Below are positions 1 to 12,200 of a DNA stretch of 64,000 nucleotides, in pieces. Under the pieces are notes generated by a model that worked only from the letters and a program-made list of their open reading frames with translations, made no database searches and was not told the origin of the DNA. Source of the DNA: Nemertoderma westbladi (lineage: Eukaryota; Xenacoelomorpha; Nemertodermatida; Nemertodermatidae); NCBI GenBank assembly GCA_032718475.1, contig JAUCBJ010007570.1:1-64000 (forward strand). The letters are read 5' to 3'. Position 1 is the stretch's first letter, and every line of letters begins with the position of its first letter. The position numbers were made by a program, and so were the translations under genes.

Positions 1-116
1 GATCCTATTTTAAATGCATAATGAATGAGTAACCAAAACATCAAATTAGTTAAACATTTTGACAACAGATAAACAAATATTCTTCTGTGGGGAGAAGTGG
101 TGTGCTGGAGAAGTGG

Positions 117-889
117 CTGAAGGTGGGGCTGTGGATGAAGGTGAGGCTGTGGCTGAGGCTGTGGCTGTGGCTGTGGCTGTGGCTGAGGCTGTGACTGTGG
201 CTGTGGCTGAGGCTGTGGCTTTGGCTGTGGCTGTGGCTGTGGCTGTGGCTGAGGCTGTGGTTGTGGCTGTGGCTGTGGCTGTGTCTGTGGCTGAGGCTGT
301 GGCTGAGGCTGTGGCTGTGGCTGTGGCTGAGGCTGTGGCTGTGGCTGTGGCTGTGGCTGTGGCTGTGGCTGTGGCTGTGGCTGTGGCTGTGGATGTGGCT
401 GTGGCTGTGGCTGTGGCTGTGGCTGTGGCTGTGGCTGTGGCTGTGGCTGTGGCTGTGGCTGTGGCTGTTGCTGTGGCTGTGGCTGTGGCTGTGGCTGTGG
501 CTGTGGCTGTGGCTGTGGCTGTGGCTGTGGCTGTGGCTGTGGCTGTGGATGTGGCTGTGGCTGTGGCTGTGGCTGTGGCTGTGGCTGTGGCTGTGGCTGT
601 GGCTGTGGCTGTGGCTGTGGCTGTGGCTGTGGCTGTGGCTGTGGCTGTGGCTGAGGCTGAGGCTGTGGCTGTGGTTGTGGCTGTGGCTGTGGCTGTGGCT
701 GTGGCTGAGGCTGCGGCTGTGGCTGTGGCTGTGGCTGTGGCTGTGGCTGTGGCTGTGGCTGTGGCTGTGGCTGTGGCTGTGGCTGTGGCTGTGGCTGTGG
801 CTGTGGCTGTGGCTGTAGTTGTGGCTGTGGCTGTGTCTGTGGCTGAGGCTGAGGCTGTGGCTGTGGCTGTGGCTGTGGTTGTGGGGAGT
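117..889. repeat. (GGCTGT)n hexanucleotide satellite
   Basis: About 770 bp of GGCTGT repeats with scattered variants such as GGCTGA, GGATGT and GGTTGT. Because the period is a multiple of three, several frames stay open and spell Ala-Val or Leu-Trp runs. I see no splice signals or non-repetitive coding flank, so these are not treated as genes. Confidence 0.95.
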
Positions 890-952
890 GCCTCAGTTCT
901 TAAATCAGAGTCTTACAAATTTGAACGTTAACGAACAAATTCGAACGTTACT

Positions 953-1026
953 GTTCCACCTTGGTGTAGTGGTTGCTTTGAATTCACATCCCCAGTAGGT
1001 CGTGGGTTCGATCCTCACATGGACCA
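953..1026 (+). mobile_element. tRNA-derived SINE head
   Basis: An RNA polymerase III type A box (TGGTGTAGTGG, 962-972) and B box (GGTTCGATCC, 1005-1014) are spaced as in a tRNA gene, but I do not see a foldable full cloverleaf. A close relative with the same boxes lies near 32450-32520, which supports a SINE family rather than a tRNA gene. Confidence 0.6.
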
Positions 1027-2430
1027 GGGCAGTTTTCGTTCGATCAGCAATAGGCCTAACTATACAAAATGTGGTATTATTGCCTAGTAACCAATTCATA
1101 GCTACTGTATGGTTTTCACTTTGAGACATTTCGCCCTCTAGCGGCAGACTAGGGAACTTCAGACTACTCTGTGACTCTGCAAAAAATATAGCCCATATTG
1201 TAATAGATACCGACTGGGGGGTCAAAATTAAGTAATAATATATCTAAAAAAGTCTCAAACATCTTGCCTCATGGCTCGCCCCTCAGAACTCTTAAGCAAT
1301 ATAGCTTCATAGTTTTTAAGGAAAACTGGTAAACGAGATTTGTTACTTACGCATACATACGTTTAAATAATTTAAAATTGGTAAATTTAAAAATGGTATA
1401 CAGTATAACTCAACATAGGATTCAATGGGATTAGCCATGCTACGTCTAATAAGAGCCCAAACAGCCTCAGATTATTGAGGGACTGAACCAGGACCAAACT
1501 GGCCCACTTTATTTTCCTGAAAGGGTAATTTATGTTTTGGGTCCCGCTCGCATCTTTTTATTTCATTCTATCATTCTATTGTGTGACAAAAATAATACAA
1601 ATGTACTGTATATTGTATTATTGTTCCTATTGTATTGTATATTTTATCTACTGTACCTACTGTAGTACTACTATCTATTCATCGCGCGTCCCTATCTGAT
1701 TGATTTGTGTCAAATTAAATTGCCTTTGGCAACATTATTTGATACAAATCGATCGATCAAACAATTAATTAATTGTTTAATCAACCAATTAATTAATTAT
1801 TTAATTAATTAATGACCTACTTAACACCTAAGGTGTGAAGTTGGTCCAACTGTCGCAGAAAAGTGGTTCATCTTACTACTTACTGGAGCTATTCAATTTG
1901 TGTTTGTCTCATCTGAAAGTGGACATAAGTTTAGTTAGGGACAGGTACTTTCGACGCGATAGACCAATTGTTTCATGGACCGGAATCTATCTAAGATAAA
2001 TAACAAGCTTTAATAATAAGCTTTGCTTTGCACTTGGTGGGTCGTATCTACAGAATAGTAGGTCATGATCGTGTAAAGTTGACACACATCATGTTCTACC
2101 ACATTGTTAGGTATTAATTTAATTCTCGAAGAGTGAATTGTTAGCTAAACTTTGAGGAAAAATCAATAATTTCGGGCTAACAAAAAAAAGTGTCGCTAAT
2201 TAATGATTTTCACAACAGAATGAGTATCACAAATTTCCTCTGCTGCTCGGAAATAACAAATATTATTTATATTGCTTGTCACTAAATCGGAAAACAGCTT
2301 TGTGTACGTATGTATGTATGTATGTATAATTCCTTAATCTGACAATTACTTATTATATTTTTATTCTAATGACAGGATGTGGTAGGAATCTATAATCCCA
2401 GCACTACAACCAGCAGCGCAATCCATGACA
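1027..2430. other. Intergenic, no gene seen
   Basis: AT-rich DNA without a credible coding exon. It holds an AT palindromic stretch built of TTAATTAA words (about 1761-1812), a short (GTAT)n run (about 2304-2330), and one minus-strand copy of a short repeated word resembling a CTCF core (1131-1144). Confidence 0.6.
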
Positions 2431-2451
2431 GGGGGGGGGGGGGGGGGGGGG
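2431..2451. repeat. Poly-G run, 21 G
   Basis: Uninterrupted G homopolymer. Comparable long G or C runs occur at 8521-8541 and 58063-58087, so they are a recurrent feature of this genome or assembly. Confidence 0.9.
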
Positions 2452-2514
2452 CTTGGTGTAAATCCCATCTCGGCAAACTAAAATCTCGCCTCAATGTTAA
2501 ATTATCAATTAAGG

Positions 2515-2568
2515 TAAAGAAGCAGGTTACAGTGGTGGCACGTTTATTCTAACTAAAACAATAAACGA
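2515..2568 (+). repeat. Dispersed GGAGCAGGTTACAG motif, copy 1
   Basis: One of at least seven copies in the window of a roughly 50-bp motif. It has a left core near AAGCAGGTTACAG and a right core near TTCTAACTAAAACAATAAAC. Other copies are at 27774, 31571, 43396, 49194 (minus), 49276 (minus) and 53460. Confidence 0.6.
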
Positions 2569-2600
2569 AAATCAATAGAATAGGTTAAAATTTTATTTTT

Positions 2601-3190
2601 ATAGATAGATAGATAGATTTATTTATACATTATGGAAAAACAATAACAAATACACCAAACAATGTACCGGTATAAAGGTATTGTCCAACATAACATAGGA
2701 TTACCCCTAAAGCTTTGCAGCTTATTTCCAAGGGGGTCCTTTATGTTACTTGGTTACCAATACAATATTACACTACGCTAACCTAAAACCAATATAAAAT
2801 GTAATTACAATACGTACAACTTTACCGAGAGCGAGACAATGTCCGACTCAACGATAAAGATGTAACTATACACAGTACAATTTATTATAAAACGTAATTA
2901 CAGTATAAATAGTAAATAATTAATAAACCATTAGCTTACTGTAGGACTATTGTACAGTACCTATTCTTTCATTGCACACAGAGGTGAGATTTAACAGCCG
3001 ATTTAAAAGAATGTTGATTATCTAGGTCTTTTATTTCATTAGGCAGAGCGTTCCAAATGTTAATACAGTTAAAAAATAAAGTATCAGTTTCGAAGGATTT
3101 ACAATCCGGGAGGTAAAAGTTTGAAGCACTAGCTCTGAAAATGTGGGGCGAACCACTATAGTAAGAGAGCTTAGCATAGGTACCACTAGC
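2601..3190 (-). mobile_element. L2/CR1-like LINE 3' end
   Basis: On the minus strand, about 3180 down to 3000 translates to a typical C-terminal segment of an L2/CR1-type LINE polyprotein. It includes WNALPNEIKDL followed by an FKSAVKSHL-like motif. Below it lies a 3' untranslated tail that ends in an (ATCT)n microsatellite at 2601-2618, the usual end for these elements. The copy is 5'-truncated, with no RT domain present. Confidence 0.7.
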
Positions 3191-6100
3191 TCAATCTGTG
3201 TGTCTGTTGTTCTGTCGTTCTGTTGTGTTCAATTTCAAACGTCATAAGTCAGCCAAATCTCAATGAAATCTATCCAAACTAGGTACACATGTTGTTTGGC
3301 AAAAGTTTAGAAATTTTCCAAGTTGAATTTGCGTGTGGTCTTCGTGCACCACCACCACCACCACCACCTATGTAACTGTCATGCAATTATAATAAATTAA
3401 TATATCCTAAATTATTAGCTGTTCGCTAGGAGACTGCAGGATATATACCGTACTGCTGTTGTTTTACGGGGTAGGCCTAGCTGTCTAGGGTGGTACTGCT
3501 ACTGAAGTATTGGTACGTGCGGTAGGGAGTCCAGCAATTGCCAGATGTCTGAATTCCGATGTCGCAACTATTTAGCCAGTAGCCATATCAGGTACGGTAC
3601 CGCAATCTTATTAATATATGTTTGGCAGTACCGGTACTGGTGCAGTGGTACCGTAACCACAACCGTACCTGTACTGCTCAATGCTGTAGGTTACCGGTAC
3701 CGTCTTCAGGTGGTTAGCGCCACCCACCCATCGGCTCAGCAGCAGCAACCATGGCGGTTTTGATATTATGCGGACTTACTGACTTAACAGCTTAAGGACG
3801 GGTGGAAGTGGAAGTGAAATGGACTGTCAGATTGTCAGGATGTATGTGACGGTATCCGAGTTGCAGTTGGCGGGGGATCCCAACCGGGTAAATCTCTTGT
3901 CGTGTTTCCTACACATCGCCGCGTTTACGGCGACTATGAAGGCTGAAGGTAAAATAAGAGTTATGGGTTTATTGTTGTTAATAATAGGTGAAATATATAA
4001 GTACTGGTAGACAGATTACAGCACAATCAATAGGTATTATGGGCGATGATGGAAAACTGTCCGACATCCACAGTAATTAATAGCCAACTGAACACAATTG
4101 ATATTGACCAACAGATATATGGAAATTATTAGGAAACTTATTACACAGTCCTACCTACTTGGTGACTAACCAATAGATATACGTTATATACTTGCCAACT
4201 GCGGCCCTCCCATTGGTTGGTTTTCCCCACTCCTGTCACTCCATGTTCCCTCCGCCCTGTGCTAGCCTCTCCCCTGAGATGTGTTATTAAACCATCTCCC
4301 GGCTAGCATTGATTCACCTCATATTCCTCGGTATGCAATATTGTATTGGGTACCTGGGTGATTCGTAAATCAACCCACCTTCCCCATTCTCCCGGCAGGT
4401 GGCGTGCAGCGGTATGGATCCGCTAACATTGGACCAGCTGAGCTTTATTCCATGTTCCTAACTGCACATGTAATGCACATAAAATAATGCACTAACTGCA
4501 CTACCCAAATACACAGCAACGTGCTGGAATTGTACTCAAACAACTCCGAGGAGCTAATCCATGGAACTTTTTGAGTAGTTTGACTGTGGACTTCTATGAC
4601 ATCAATGCCAAGCTGCCAATGCGAAAGTTTTTTTTAAAGTAACTCACTGCCATCACCCGGGGTCCAGCCACGTTTGCCCTGACATGTTGCCCTTGACACT
4701 GCTCCGAGCTTCCGGCTCGGCTGCAACAACTGCACTGCCTCACATTAACTCACGCTCATGTTTATGTTCGCCCCAAACTGCCAAATCTCTGCGGCGTATT
4801 CTTTCGAAAGGGGTCGAACCGTAACCGTACCCGTAACGGCAGGCGGATACCGGTCAGAATCTATTCGAAGCAAGTGAAAGTCTTAAGTGAAGTGAGATCG
4901 GATGGAGTTATGGTGTTAGTGTACCAGCCAACCAGTAGTGGTGTCTGCCTGTCACAGTCTTGCCCACGTTCTAATAAAGACTTTTGTACATATTGACTGA
5001 TATAATTGGGATAGAGACAGGTGGGGAGGGGGGGGGACTTTCGATGCAATAAAAAGTAATCTCTCTCCTCTCCAGGGGAAAATCAATGCCAAACAGCTGA
5101 TTACTAATTTTTTTATTGACTTTAGTGGCGGCACAAACCCTAAGATTAGATCGATGTTATGTCATTGTATTGTTTTTTTCGTTATAGTATATTAGGTCGT
5201 TAATATATTATAATATTTATTTAATTATTCCATTGTTGAATAAATATACTAGTTGAATAATAACTATATACGTCATTGTTAATAAAATAGCACTTTATTT
5301 ATAGCGTTACGGCACGAGTGATTTTGAATAAAATGAAATTCTGTATCAACCTCGCTACGGTCGGTAAATAAAATATCTCGAGTCTAGTGAAAATAATGTT
5401 CTACATTATTTACCATGCAATAATTAATTATAAAGGGAACTATGAACAATGGTGAATCTAATTTTATTTATTTGTGGGGAATTATTAGTAATTCCCTCAG
5501 TCTAGGTTTCGGCGATGGAGCCGGGCTGGGTGGCAACGATATCGCCAAGCGATATGGCTGAACTCAGTACTTTAGTTGCTTTAGTTATGTGAATAAGTTA
5601 AAATTTAACTGTATTTATTACCCTTGGAGCAGGATACCCTCGTGCTGCGGCCCTTGGGTTGTATCCTGCTCCGCGGGCAAAATAACCGGGAAAATAATTC
5701 AAAACTGGGGTAATAAGTGAGTTATAGTTATATATAGCGAAGCGCAATATTAATAATTATAGCAATTTGAGCGATTTACTGCAGAGTTTCTGATACAGTA
5801 CGTTGTTACGAGGTGTCTACTGTCTATTTTGTAAAAGTTATGTTTATGTCACCGGCAATAACATTATTCGTAAATAGTGATTTGAAGTCTAGTTCATTGA
5901 ACCAATTAGCTTCCACCTGCGCTGAATTCAAGGACTTGGTTGCAGCTACATCAACCTAATGATGTGTAACTTTCCCCGCTCGTACGTTATCCCCAACTGA
6001 CATCACCGAGGAAATAATGTTGCTGATTTTCTGGTTAGAAGCATCTGAAGGACGGATATAACTAGACGTCGTGGACAGGCTTTCTGTGTCTGATGGTAGC

Positions 6101-6358
6101 AGGAGGGTGAGGGACACCAGTACCGTAGTAGCCTAGCGTAGCACTGTAGTACAAGGCCATACACAGACATACTTCTACAGTTCCTCTGTCTGCCGCTAGA
6201 GGGGCGAATTTACAGAAACGTAAAAATTGCTGTAATTATAGAATCAACCATCAGATTCATCTGAAATTTGGTAGTAATAACCTACGAACAATGCATAATT
6301 AGAAATTCTGCTCACAGACAGACTTTTTCAGTTCCTGTCTGCCGCTAGGGGGCGAATT
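3191..6358. other. Intergenic, no gene seen
   Basis: Mostly unique sequence. I can point to a (CCA)n run (about 3349-3369), a patch rich in GGTACCG words (about 3580-3700), and two copies of the CTGCCGCTAGRGGGCGAA word (6191-6207 and 6340-6356). Short open frames here have no recognisable domains or splice context. Confidence 0.55.
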
Positions 6359-6363
6359 GTTAG

Positions 6364-6904
6364 TGTTAGCTTATTCAATTCCGCTAACACAAACCCATAA
6401 AGTCAACCGTTAAGCAATATTGGGGGCCACAAGATTGGGTAACCAACAACTCGTGTCACCCCAACAAAGTGGGAAGGAGAAACACACAATAAGGGTCAGG
6501 GGCCAAACCCCTAACAGAGGGAGAATAGCTGGAGTGAACGGAAACACTCCAAAGGGCGCCAATAGGGACATTAGCCAATCAGAGGGGGGAAAGGCATCGG
6601 TTAGGTACAGTAACAAGGCCAACCTGTGCAATATAACCAGTTGGCAGTAATCATCTCATTCAGTTATCTCAGTGTTATTGGTGTTACAGTAGCAATAGTT
6701 TAGCTAGGGAAGTACCGGGATTTCAATTACCGTTTCCCGCCTTCCGCGTACAACAATATATTACCAGCCATTATCTATATCTATACTATATATCCCGAAT
6801 ATTATATACGACGAACAACGCAAACTCTTTTATCTTTCACACACGGCGGGGACGCGTGAATTGACAAACCGGATAAATCGGGATCCTTCCTGGATCCCGT
6901 CACA
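6364..6904 (+). repeat. BEL 5' LTR
   Basis: 541 bp, TG...CA ends. It differs from the 3' LTR at four positions that I can see, about 0.7 percent, indicating a recent insertion. A TATA-like stretch (CTATATCTATACTATATAT, about 6774-6793) is a plausible core promoter. I could not match the sequence after the LTR (from 6905) to a tRNA primer with confidence. Confidence 0.95.
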
Positions 6905-6972
6905 GTAATTGAATCAGAGCTGCCGCCCTAGTTGAACTCAGTGACTACCAGCCACCAATCTATTGAAGAGAG

Positions 6973-8541
6973 ATGAGTCAGTCAGGAGAGACGACACCGA
7001 CGCGGACCCCGGACGAAGAACTAACGATCCGTGAGGCCGCGACCAGACGGTATAGGCCCACGACGCCGGACCCATCGGTAACGGGTGATCCGGCAGTTCA
7101 GGACGAGGGGGGCCGTCTGGAGCCAGAGGTCGAGTCGAGAGGAGGGGGAGTCGAGTTGAGAGACCGAGAGGGTGAGTTGGAAGGAGAAGGAGACGAGTCG
7201 ACATGGAACGAGGGTCGACGTGCCGACGTCGCCGGCCAGCCACAGGCCGAGGGCGACGAACGGCCCACCGAAACGGCGACGGTGGAACCGACGGTACAAC
7301 GCCGGACCCGGAGAGACGAGGGAGATGTCGGTACCGATGTCGCCGGCCAGCCACAGGCTGAGGGCGACGGACGGCCCACCGGAACGGCGACGGTGGGGCC
7401 GCCGGTACGACGTCGGACCCGGAGAGACGGAGGAGAGGTCGGCAACGAGGACGTCGGGGTTTCTAATCGACTTTGACGGGCCTACAACGCGACCCGGAAG
7501 CTACTAAAGGAGGCCAAGAAGGGGGCGGAGATAGATGAGGTGAAGTTCACGAGAGGACTAGGTGAGTCAAATAGAAATTTTAGCTATCTAATGCGTTTCG
7601 GGCAGAGAGAACTGGCCAAGGAGAGAGCGAGAGGGGTTGCAGAGGAACTGTGTGATTTATGGCGGTGTAGGGGTATGCAACCTAGTGCAGTGTACGTAGG
7701 GCCATACTTAGTCGATGCCCAGGGTGTAAAATTTGAGGGTTGGAGGAGACCTGAGGAGGGCGAATCCGAGGTTGAGCCCGAGGATTCGATCTCGTCGGTC
7801 GGGGGAAGTTCTGGGAAGAGGGGGAAAGTTAGTAGGTCGGGAAGGCGGAGGGAATCCGTCGTAACCGATAAGTCTGCTACATCCTACGTAAAAGAAGGAC
7901 GGGTGAGAGAGCTAAATGCCACGTACCATCTCGAGCTGATAGAGCAAGGTCAGAGAGACATAAATAGACGGATAGAAGAGGGGAGAGTGCATCTAGAGAG
8001 GGAAGCGGTATTGATTAGAGAAACCAGGGAGAGGGCCGAAAAGGCCGTGGAAAGCCTTAAAGAGTATGAGGAAATAGAATGGAGGGAACAAGAGGAGCGT
8101 GTGGCGAGAGAGAAAAGTGAACGCAAAGAGCGTGAGGCAGAACGCAAGGAACGTGAGGCGAGGGAGGAAAAGGAACGCAAGGAATGTGAGGCGAGAGAGG
8201 AAAGTGTGCGTAGAGAGCGTGAGGCGAGACGAAGGGAGCGAGCTAAGAGAGAGGCGGAATTGGCCGACCAGAACGCACGGGAGGATCGGGAGAGAGTAGC
8301 AAGAGAGGAGCGTGTGCGAGAGAAATTGGAAAGAGAGCAAAAGGAGCTTATAGAGTACAAAGCTAGATGCACGCGCGAACTAGAATTGGCGCGGATAGGG
8401 GCGTCTGAGAGCGGGACTGGCTCGAATATTTTCGAGGAGCCAAGGGCCGTGGATACATTTATTGATGCCCCACTTACAGGGACCGCACGACAGACACAAA
8501 ACTGGTGTGACCGTACGGGCGGGGGGGGGGGGGGGGGGGGG
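6973..8541 (+). pseudogene. BEL gag, N-terminal segment (coiled coil)
   Basis: ATG at 6973 lies 69 bp after the 5' LTR. The first part is Thr/Glu/Arg-rich and contains two copies of a 37-codon unit (offset 111 bp, around 7231 and 7342). The frame meets a single TGA at 7474-7476 and continues open in the same frame to 8541. The second part has a long charged segment (about 7900-8400) of Arg/Glu heptad-like repeats, expected to form a coiled coil and to support Gag multimerisation. It ends in a 21-G run (8521-8541), after which the coding frame changes. Role in capsid formation is inferred from position. The TGA is either a mutation, a sequencing error or a readthrough site. Confidence 0.65.
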
Positions 8542-9220
8542 TAATAATAATGCTACCGTAGACGACGTTAATATTAATGGTACCGTTTCGGATAGTCCTA
8601 ACCAAACTTATATTGCAGGAAATACTTTGCCTGGTAGTAGTAATTTGAATTTAAATACAGATAGCCTAAATAATAATTTTGATTTAAACGTGCAAAATAA
8701 TCCGAATAATAATTTAAATTTAGAAAATAATAATAACTCAAATAATTTAAATAATAATCCAAGCCCGAATTTACAAAATAATTCAAATAACGTAGTCGCG
8801 CAAAATAATCCAAATGATTCTATTTCGAACGAACAAAATAATTCCGTTTCTAATATAGGTGCTATTAACGCGAACGCGTCGGACGTGCATGAGCCGACAG
8901 ACGGCGGCCTGGTAGGCCACGTAGTTAGTAGGCAGGAGATGGCGGGGTTGAGTCGACCCGACGGTGGCCTGGTAAGCCACGTAGTTAGTAGGCAGGAGGT
9001 GGCGGGGTTGAGCCAACCCGGAGTAGGCCCGATAGGCCAAGTAGTAGTGGAGAGAGAGGCAGGGGTAAGCGAACCCAGCCGCAGTAGAAATATTGTGTCG
9101 ACTGGAGGGGGGTGTAGAAGAGAAGTTAGAGGCAGCGGTGTGATATGTGGCGAGTGGGGGGGGGGGGGGGCTACAGGAGCCCCACAACGAGGAGTTAGTG
9201 GCGAGAGGGGGGGGGGGGGG
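8542..9220 (+). pseudogene. BEL gag, Asn-rich middle segment
   Basis: After the 21-G run the open frame moves to another register. It encodes a strongly Asn-rich stretch (about 8545-8870) in locally AT-rich DNA. A region follows with two near-identical copies of a GGLVxHVVSRQE motif (about 8908-9015). Two more G runs (15 G at 9156-9170 and 14 G at 9207-9220) precede the next change of frame. The Asn-rich part resembles prion-like low-complexity sequence and is compositionally unlike the GC-rich Gag around it. Function is unknown; it may be a spacer or an assembly domain. Confidence 0.5.
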
Positions 9221-9222
9221 CA

Positions 9223-12200
9223 GAGAGTGTCCCACAGCCGTCAGCGGATAATGCGCGGGCCGAATCAGGTAAACCGCAACACCCGGCGATGGAGAGTAAT
9301 AGGGGGATTGCGAGTATCCCCAGCGGTGTGCGATCGAGCAGAGAGAAGCAGGTCGACGTCGCGAGAGGGCGGACGAAGCGTCAAGCCCGATCAGAAGAGG
9401 GAAGAAGAACAGTGGAGTTTAACCGGGAGGTCGACGAGAGATCTCGCGAGCGGGAATACTGCACTGAGAGGAGAAGAAGAGAAGACAGCAGAAGAAGTAT
9501 CGCCGCGAACGACAGGAGAATGAGGACGGACAGCGAGCCGTCGGTGGTGGAGATGGAAAGGGAGAGTCAGTGGGGTCGAACTTCGGGAGATTGCCGTCGC
9601 CCCGGAGAGACGCGACCTGACGAGACGCATTACGCGTCGAGAGAGGGGTATGCGATGTACCGGAACGTAGACGAGAGTAGTAGAGAGGGTCGAAGAGAAA
9701 CTTTCCGACGGGATATACCTGCAGACCGAGAGTACGGTAGCCGCGGGAAGGATTATTCGAGAAGAATAAACTTCGATCCCGAGCAATACATACAGACTGT
9801 AGGACATACTGTAGGCCTTACTGCACATACCATAGGCCATGCTGACAGGAATAATGTAGGCGATAGGATAGCGCGGACGACGGAATTAAACCCGGAAGTC
9901 GCGGAGTACATACCGGCAGGTAGGCCAGAAGCTGATAGGCCTATACCGGTACCAGTGCAGCAGTATGACTACAGCATGAAAGGATATAACATATACCCAG
10001 GGGAGGGGGGAATTATTGCGGATAGGTGCATGGGCCCCAATATATTGACATCAACCCCAATACCAAACATACCGGTGGGGGGGGGGGGACAGGGTGACAT
10101 TCCCCCATCGCAATATCAACAATATACCCCGATAGGAGCAAGGACAACGAGACCATTGGATGAAAATAGGTCGTGTGACACAGAAATATGGAGGGGGCCG
10201 CTACCCCCAATGATATACCCAAGCCATAGAAAGGCAGAAAATAGAACGAGCGGACCGCACCCAACAGGAGGAACTATACAACATCCATTGAATCCATTGG
10301 AAGCGCAGGCGATGGGGATGGCCACATTGATCGATGCATTAAAAACAAGGATCGAATTACCACCTGTGGAACCATTCAAATTCAATGGGTGTAGGCCGGA
10401 AGAATATCTCCAGTTTCGGCGTATGTATAGTAATGAAATACTAACAAAGAACTTAACGCAGGCGGAGTGCCTAAAGTATTTGCAAGTATACACAGGAGGC
10501 CCAGCATACGACATCGTGAGGCAATATCAGGGCATAGAGGGCGGCTTCACGACAGCATGGCGGGCACTGAACAGGGAATACGGACACCCGGCCAAGATCA
10601 TCAGGCAGACCCTGAGAGGCATAACATCGGGTGGCCTACAGGATAATCCCGTTAGCATTAAGACATTTGCGAACAAGGTCGAGAAGGCGCTGATCGTGTT
10701 AAAGACGCTAGACGCGCCATACGAACTCAACGAATCCAACAACATCACCACGATAGCGCAGGCACTACCGATGTGGTTGCGCAACAAGTGGAGGAAAATT
10801 GCTTTCTCCACTCGAGATAGGAAGGGTGCGGAACCGGGTTTAGAAGAAATGTCGAGCTTCTTAAACTACGAAGCTGAACTAATAACCGACCCAGTCTATA
10901 GCGAAGATAGCCTGGGGAAGGGACCGAAGATGGATTACCATAGACCGAAACCAGAGCACAACACGTCAAACGCATTACCGAAGCTCAGGCAATCACTGCC
11001 ATATGCAGCGACGCAGGGGACTGCAAGTCCACAGGTAGCCGAAGGTAAGACCACACCATGGAACGGACAGGGGAACAATAACAACACGAATAAATATAAC
11101 CCCAGTACGTCCAGTAGGTCGAACCCAAACAATAAGAATAGTAGGGACTTTGGTACAAACGCAGCTGCAATACGCGATGCACTGTATAAGGAGGGCTACG
11201 ACCCAAAGAGCAAATGCCAGCTACATACAAATGCGCTTCATCAAACCATGAACTGCAGGTACTGGCAAGTGCTACCTAGGGAAGATCAGATAGATTACGC
11301 GAGGAGGAATGAGATCTGCTCGCGATGTGTGATGAGTGGACACAGAGCTATGCAATGCAAGGAGACGCCGGTCAAGTTCGGTCAAAGGAAAGGCCAAACG
11401 ATGGCAACGAGCACAGTAGGGGCGAAAAAGAGAGGAAGGGTGCTACTTGGGGTAGTACCCGTGCGAGTGATTGGAGAAGGCAATCGATCAGTAACAACAC
11501 TAATGCTGGTTGATAGTGGAGCTGCCTTCACACTAGTCGAGGATTGGGTGGCCGAAGAAATAGGATTGAGAACGAGGCCAAGCAGAATGGTGGTAACAAC
11601 CATCTCCAGCAAAGATGAGGTCCTGGAGATGAGAACCGGACGGTGCACCATCGCAGCAATAGCACCAGGATGCGACTATGGGGCGAGCATCGACCCCATC
11701 CAAGTGATAGAGTCAATAAACATCAATGCCAGACGGCCAACCAACATCGAGGTCGAACAATATAAATTTCTGGACAATATTGACTTCTCAATCCCAGATG
11801 TGGACGTTAGGAAGGTATCCATCATAGTAGGAATGGACTGCCCAACGGCCCACGAAAGAATGCAAACGGTCTTCGGCGAAGACAAGCAGTGTGACCCGGT
11901 GGTGATACTGACACCATTCGGGTGGACGCTAAGTGGCCCAATCAAGAGCAAGATACCATTTAGGATGTCGGAGACATCAGGATGCATGTTCGCGGGAACT
12001 ATGCAGGAAATGAGTGATGAGAGAGCAGAGGAGCAACTTAAAAGACTGCTCAGACAGGATTTTGAAGGATTAAAGGAGACCAGGGTCGGGACCTCGGTGG
12101 AAGACAAACAGGCTCAGCAGAGCGTAGAGGAGTCTATGAAGTGCGACGAGGGGCGGTACACCGTAGGAATGGTATGGAAACTACCGAAGTTACCACTGCC

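Noticed and set aside
59-931. 290-codon Ala-Val open frame and a Leu-Trp frame
   Set aside because: Both are direct readings of the GGCTGT repeat, whose 6-bp period keeps all frames open. There is no non-repetitive coding context.
1004-1014. Functional tRNA gene near 950-1030
   Set aside because: The A and B boxes are present but acceptor and anticodon stems do not pair well, and a second copy exists at 32.45 kb, so a SINE is the better call.
6410-6650. Frames within the LTRs (also 20964-21204)
   Set aside because: Present identically in both LTRs because the LTRs are identical; LTR sequence is regulatory and no protein family is recognised.
7950-8372. Minus-strand Ser/Leu-rich frames within gag
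   Set aside because: Mirror of the Arg/Glu coiled-coil codons of gag.
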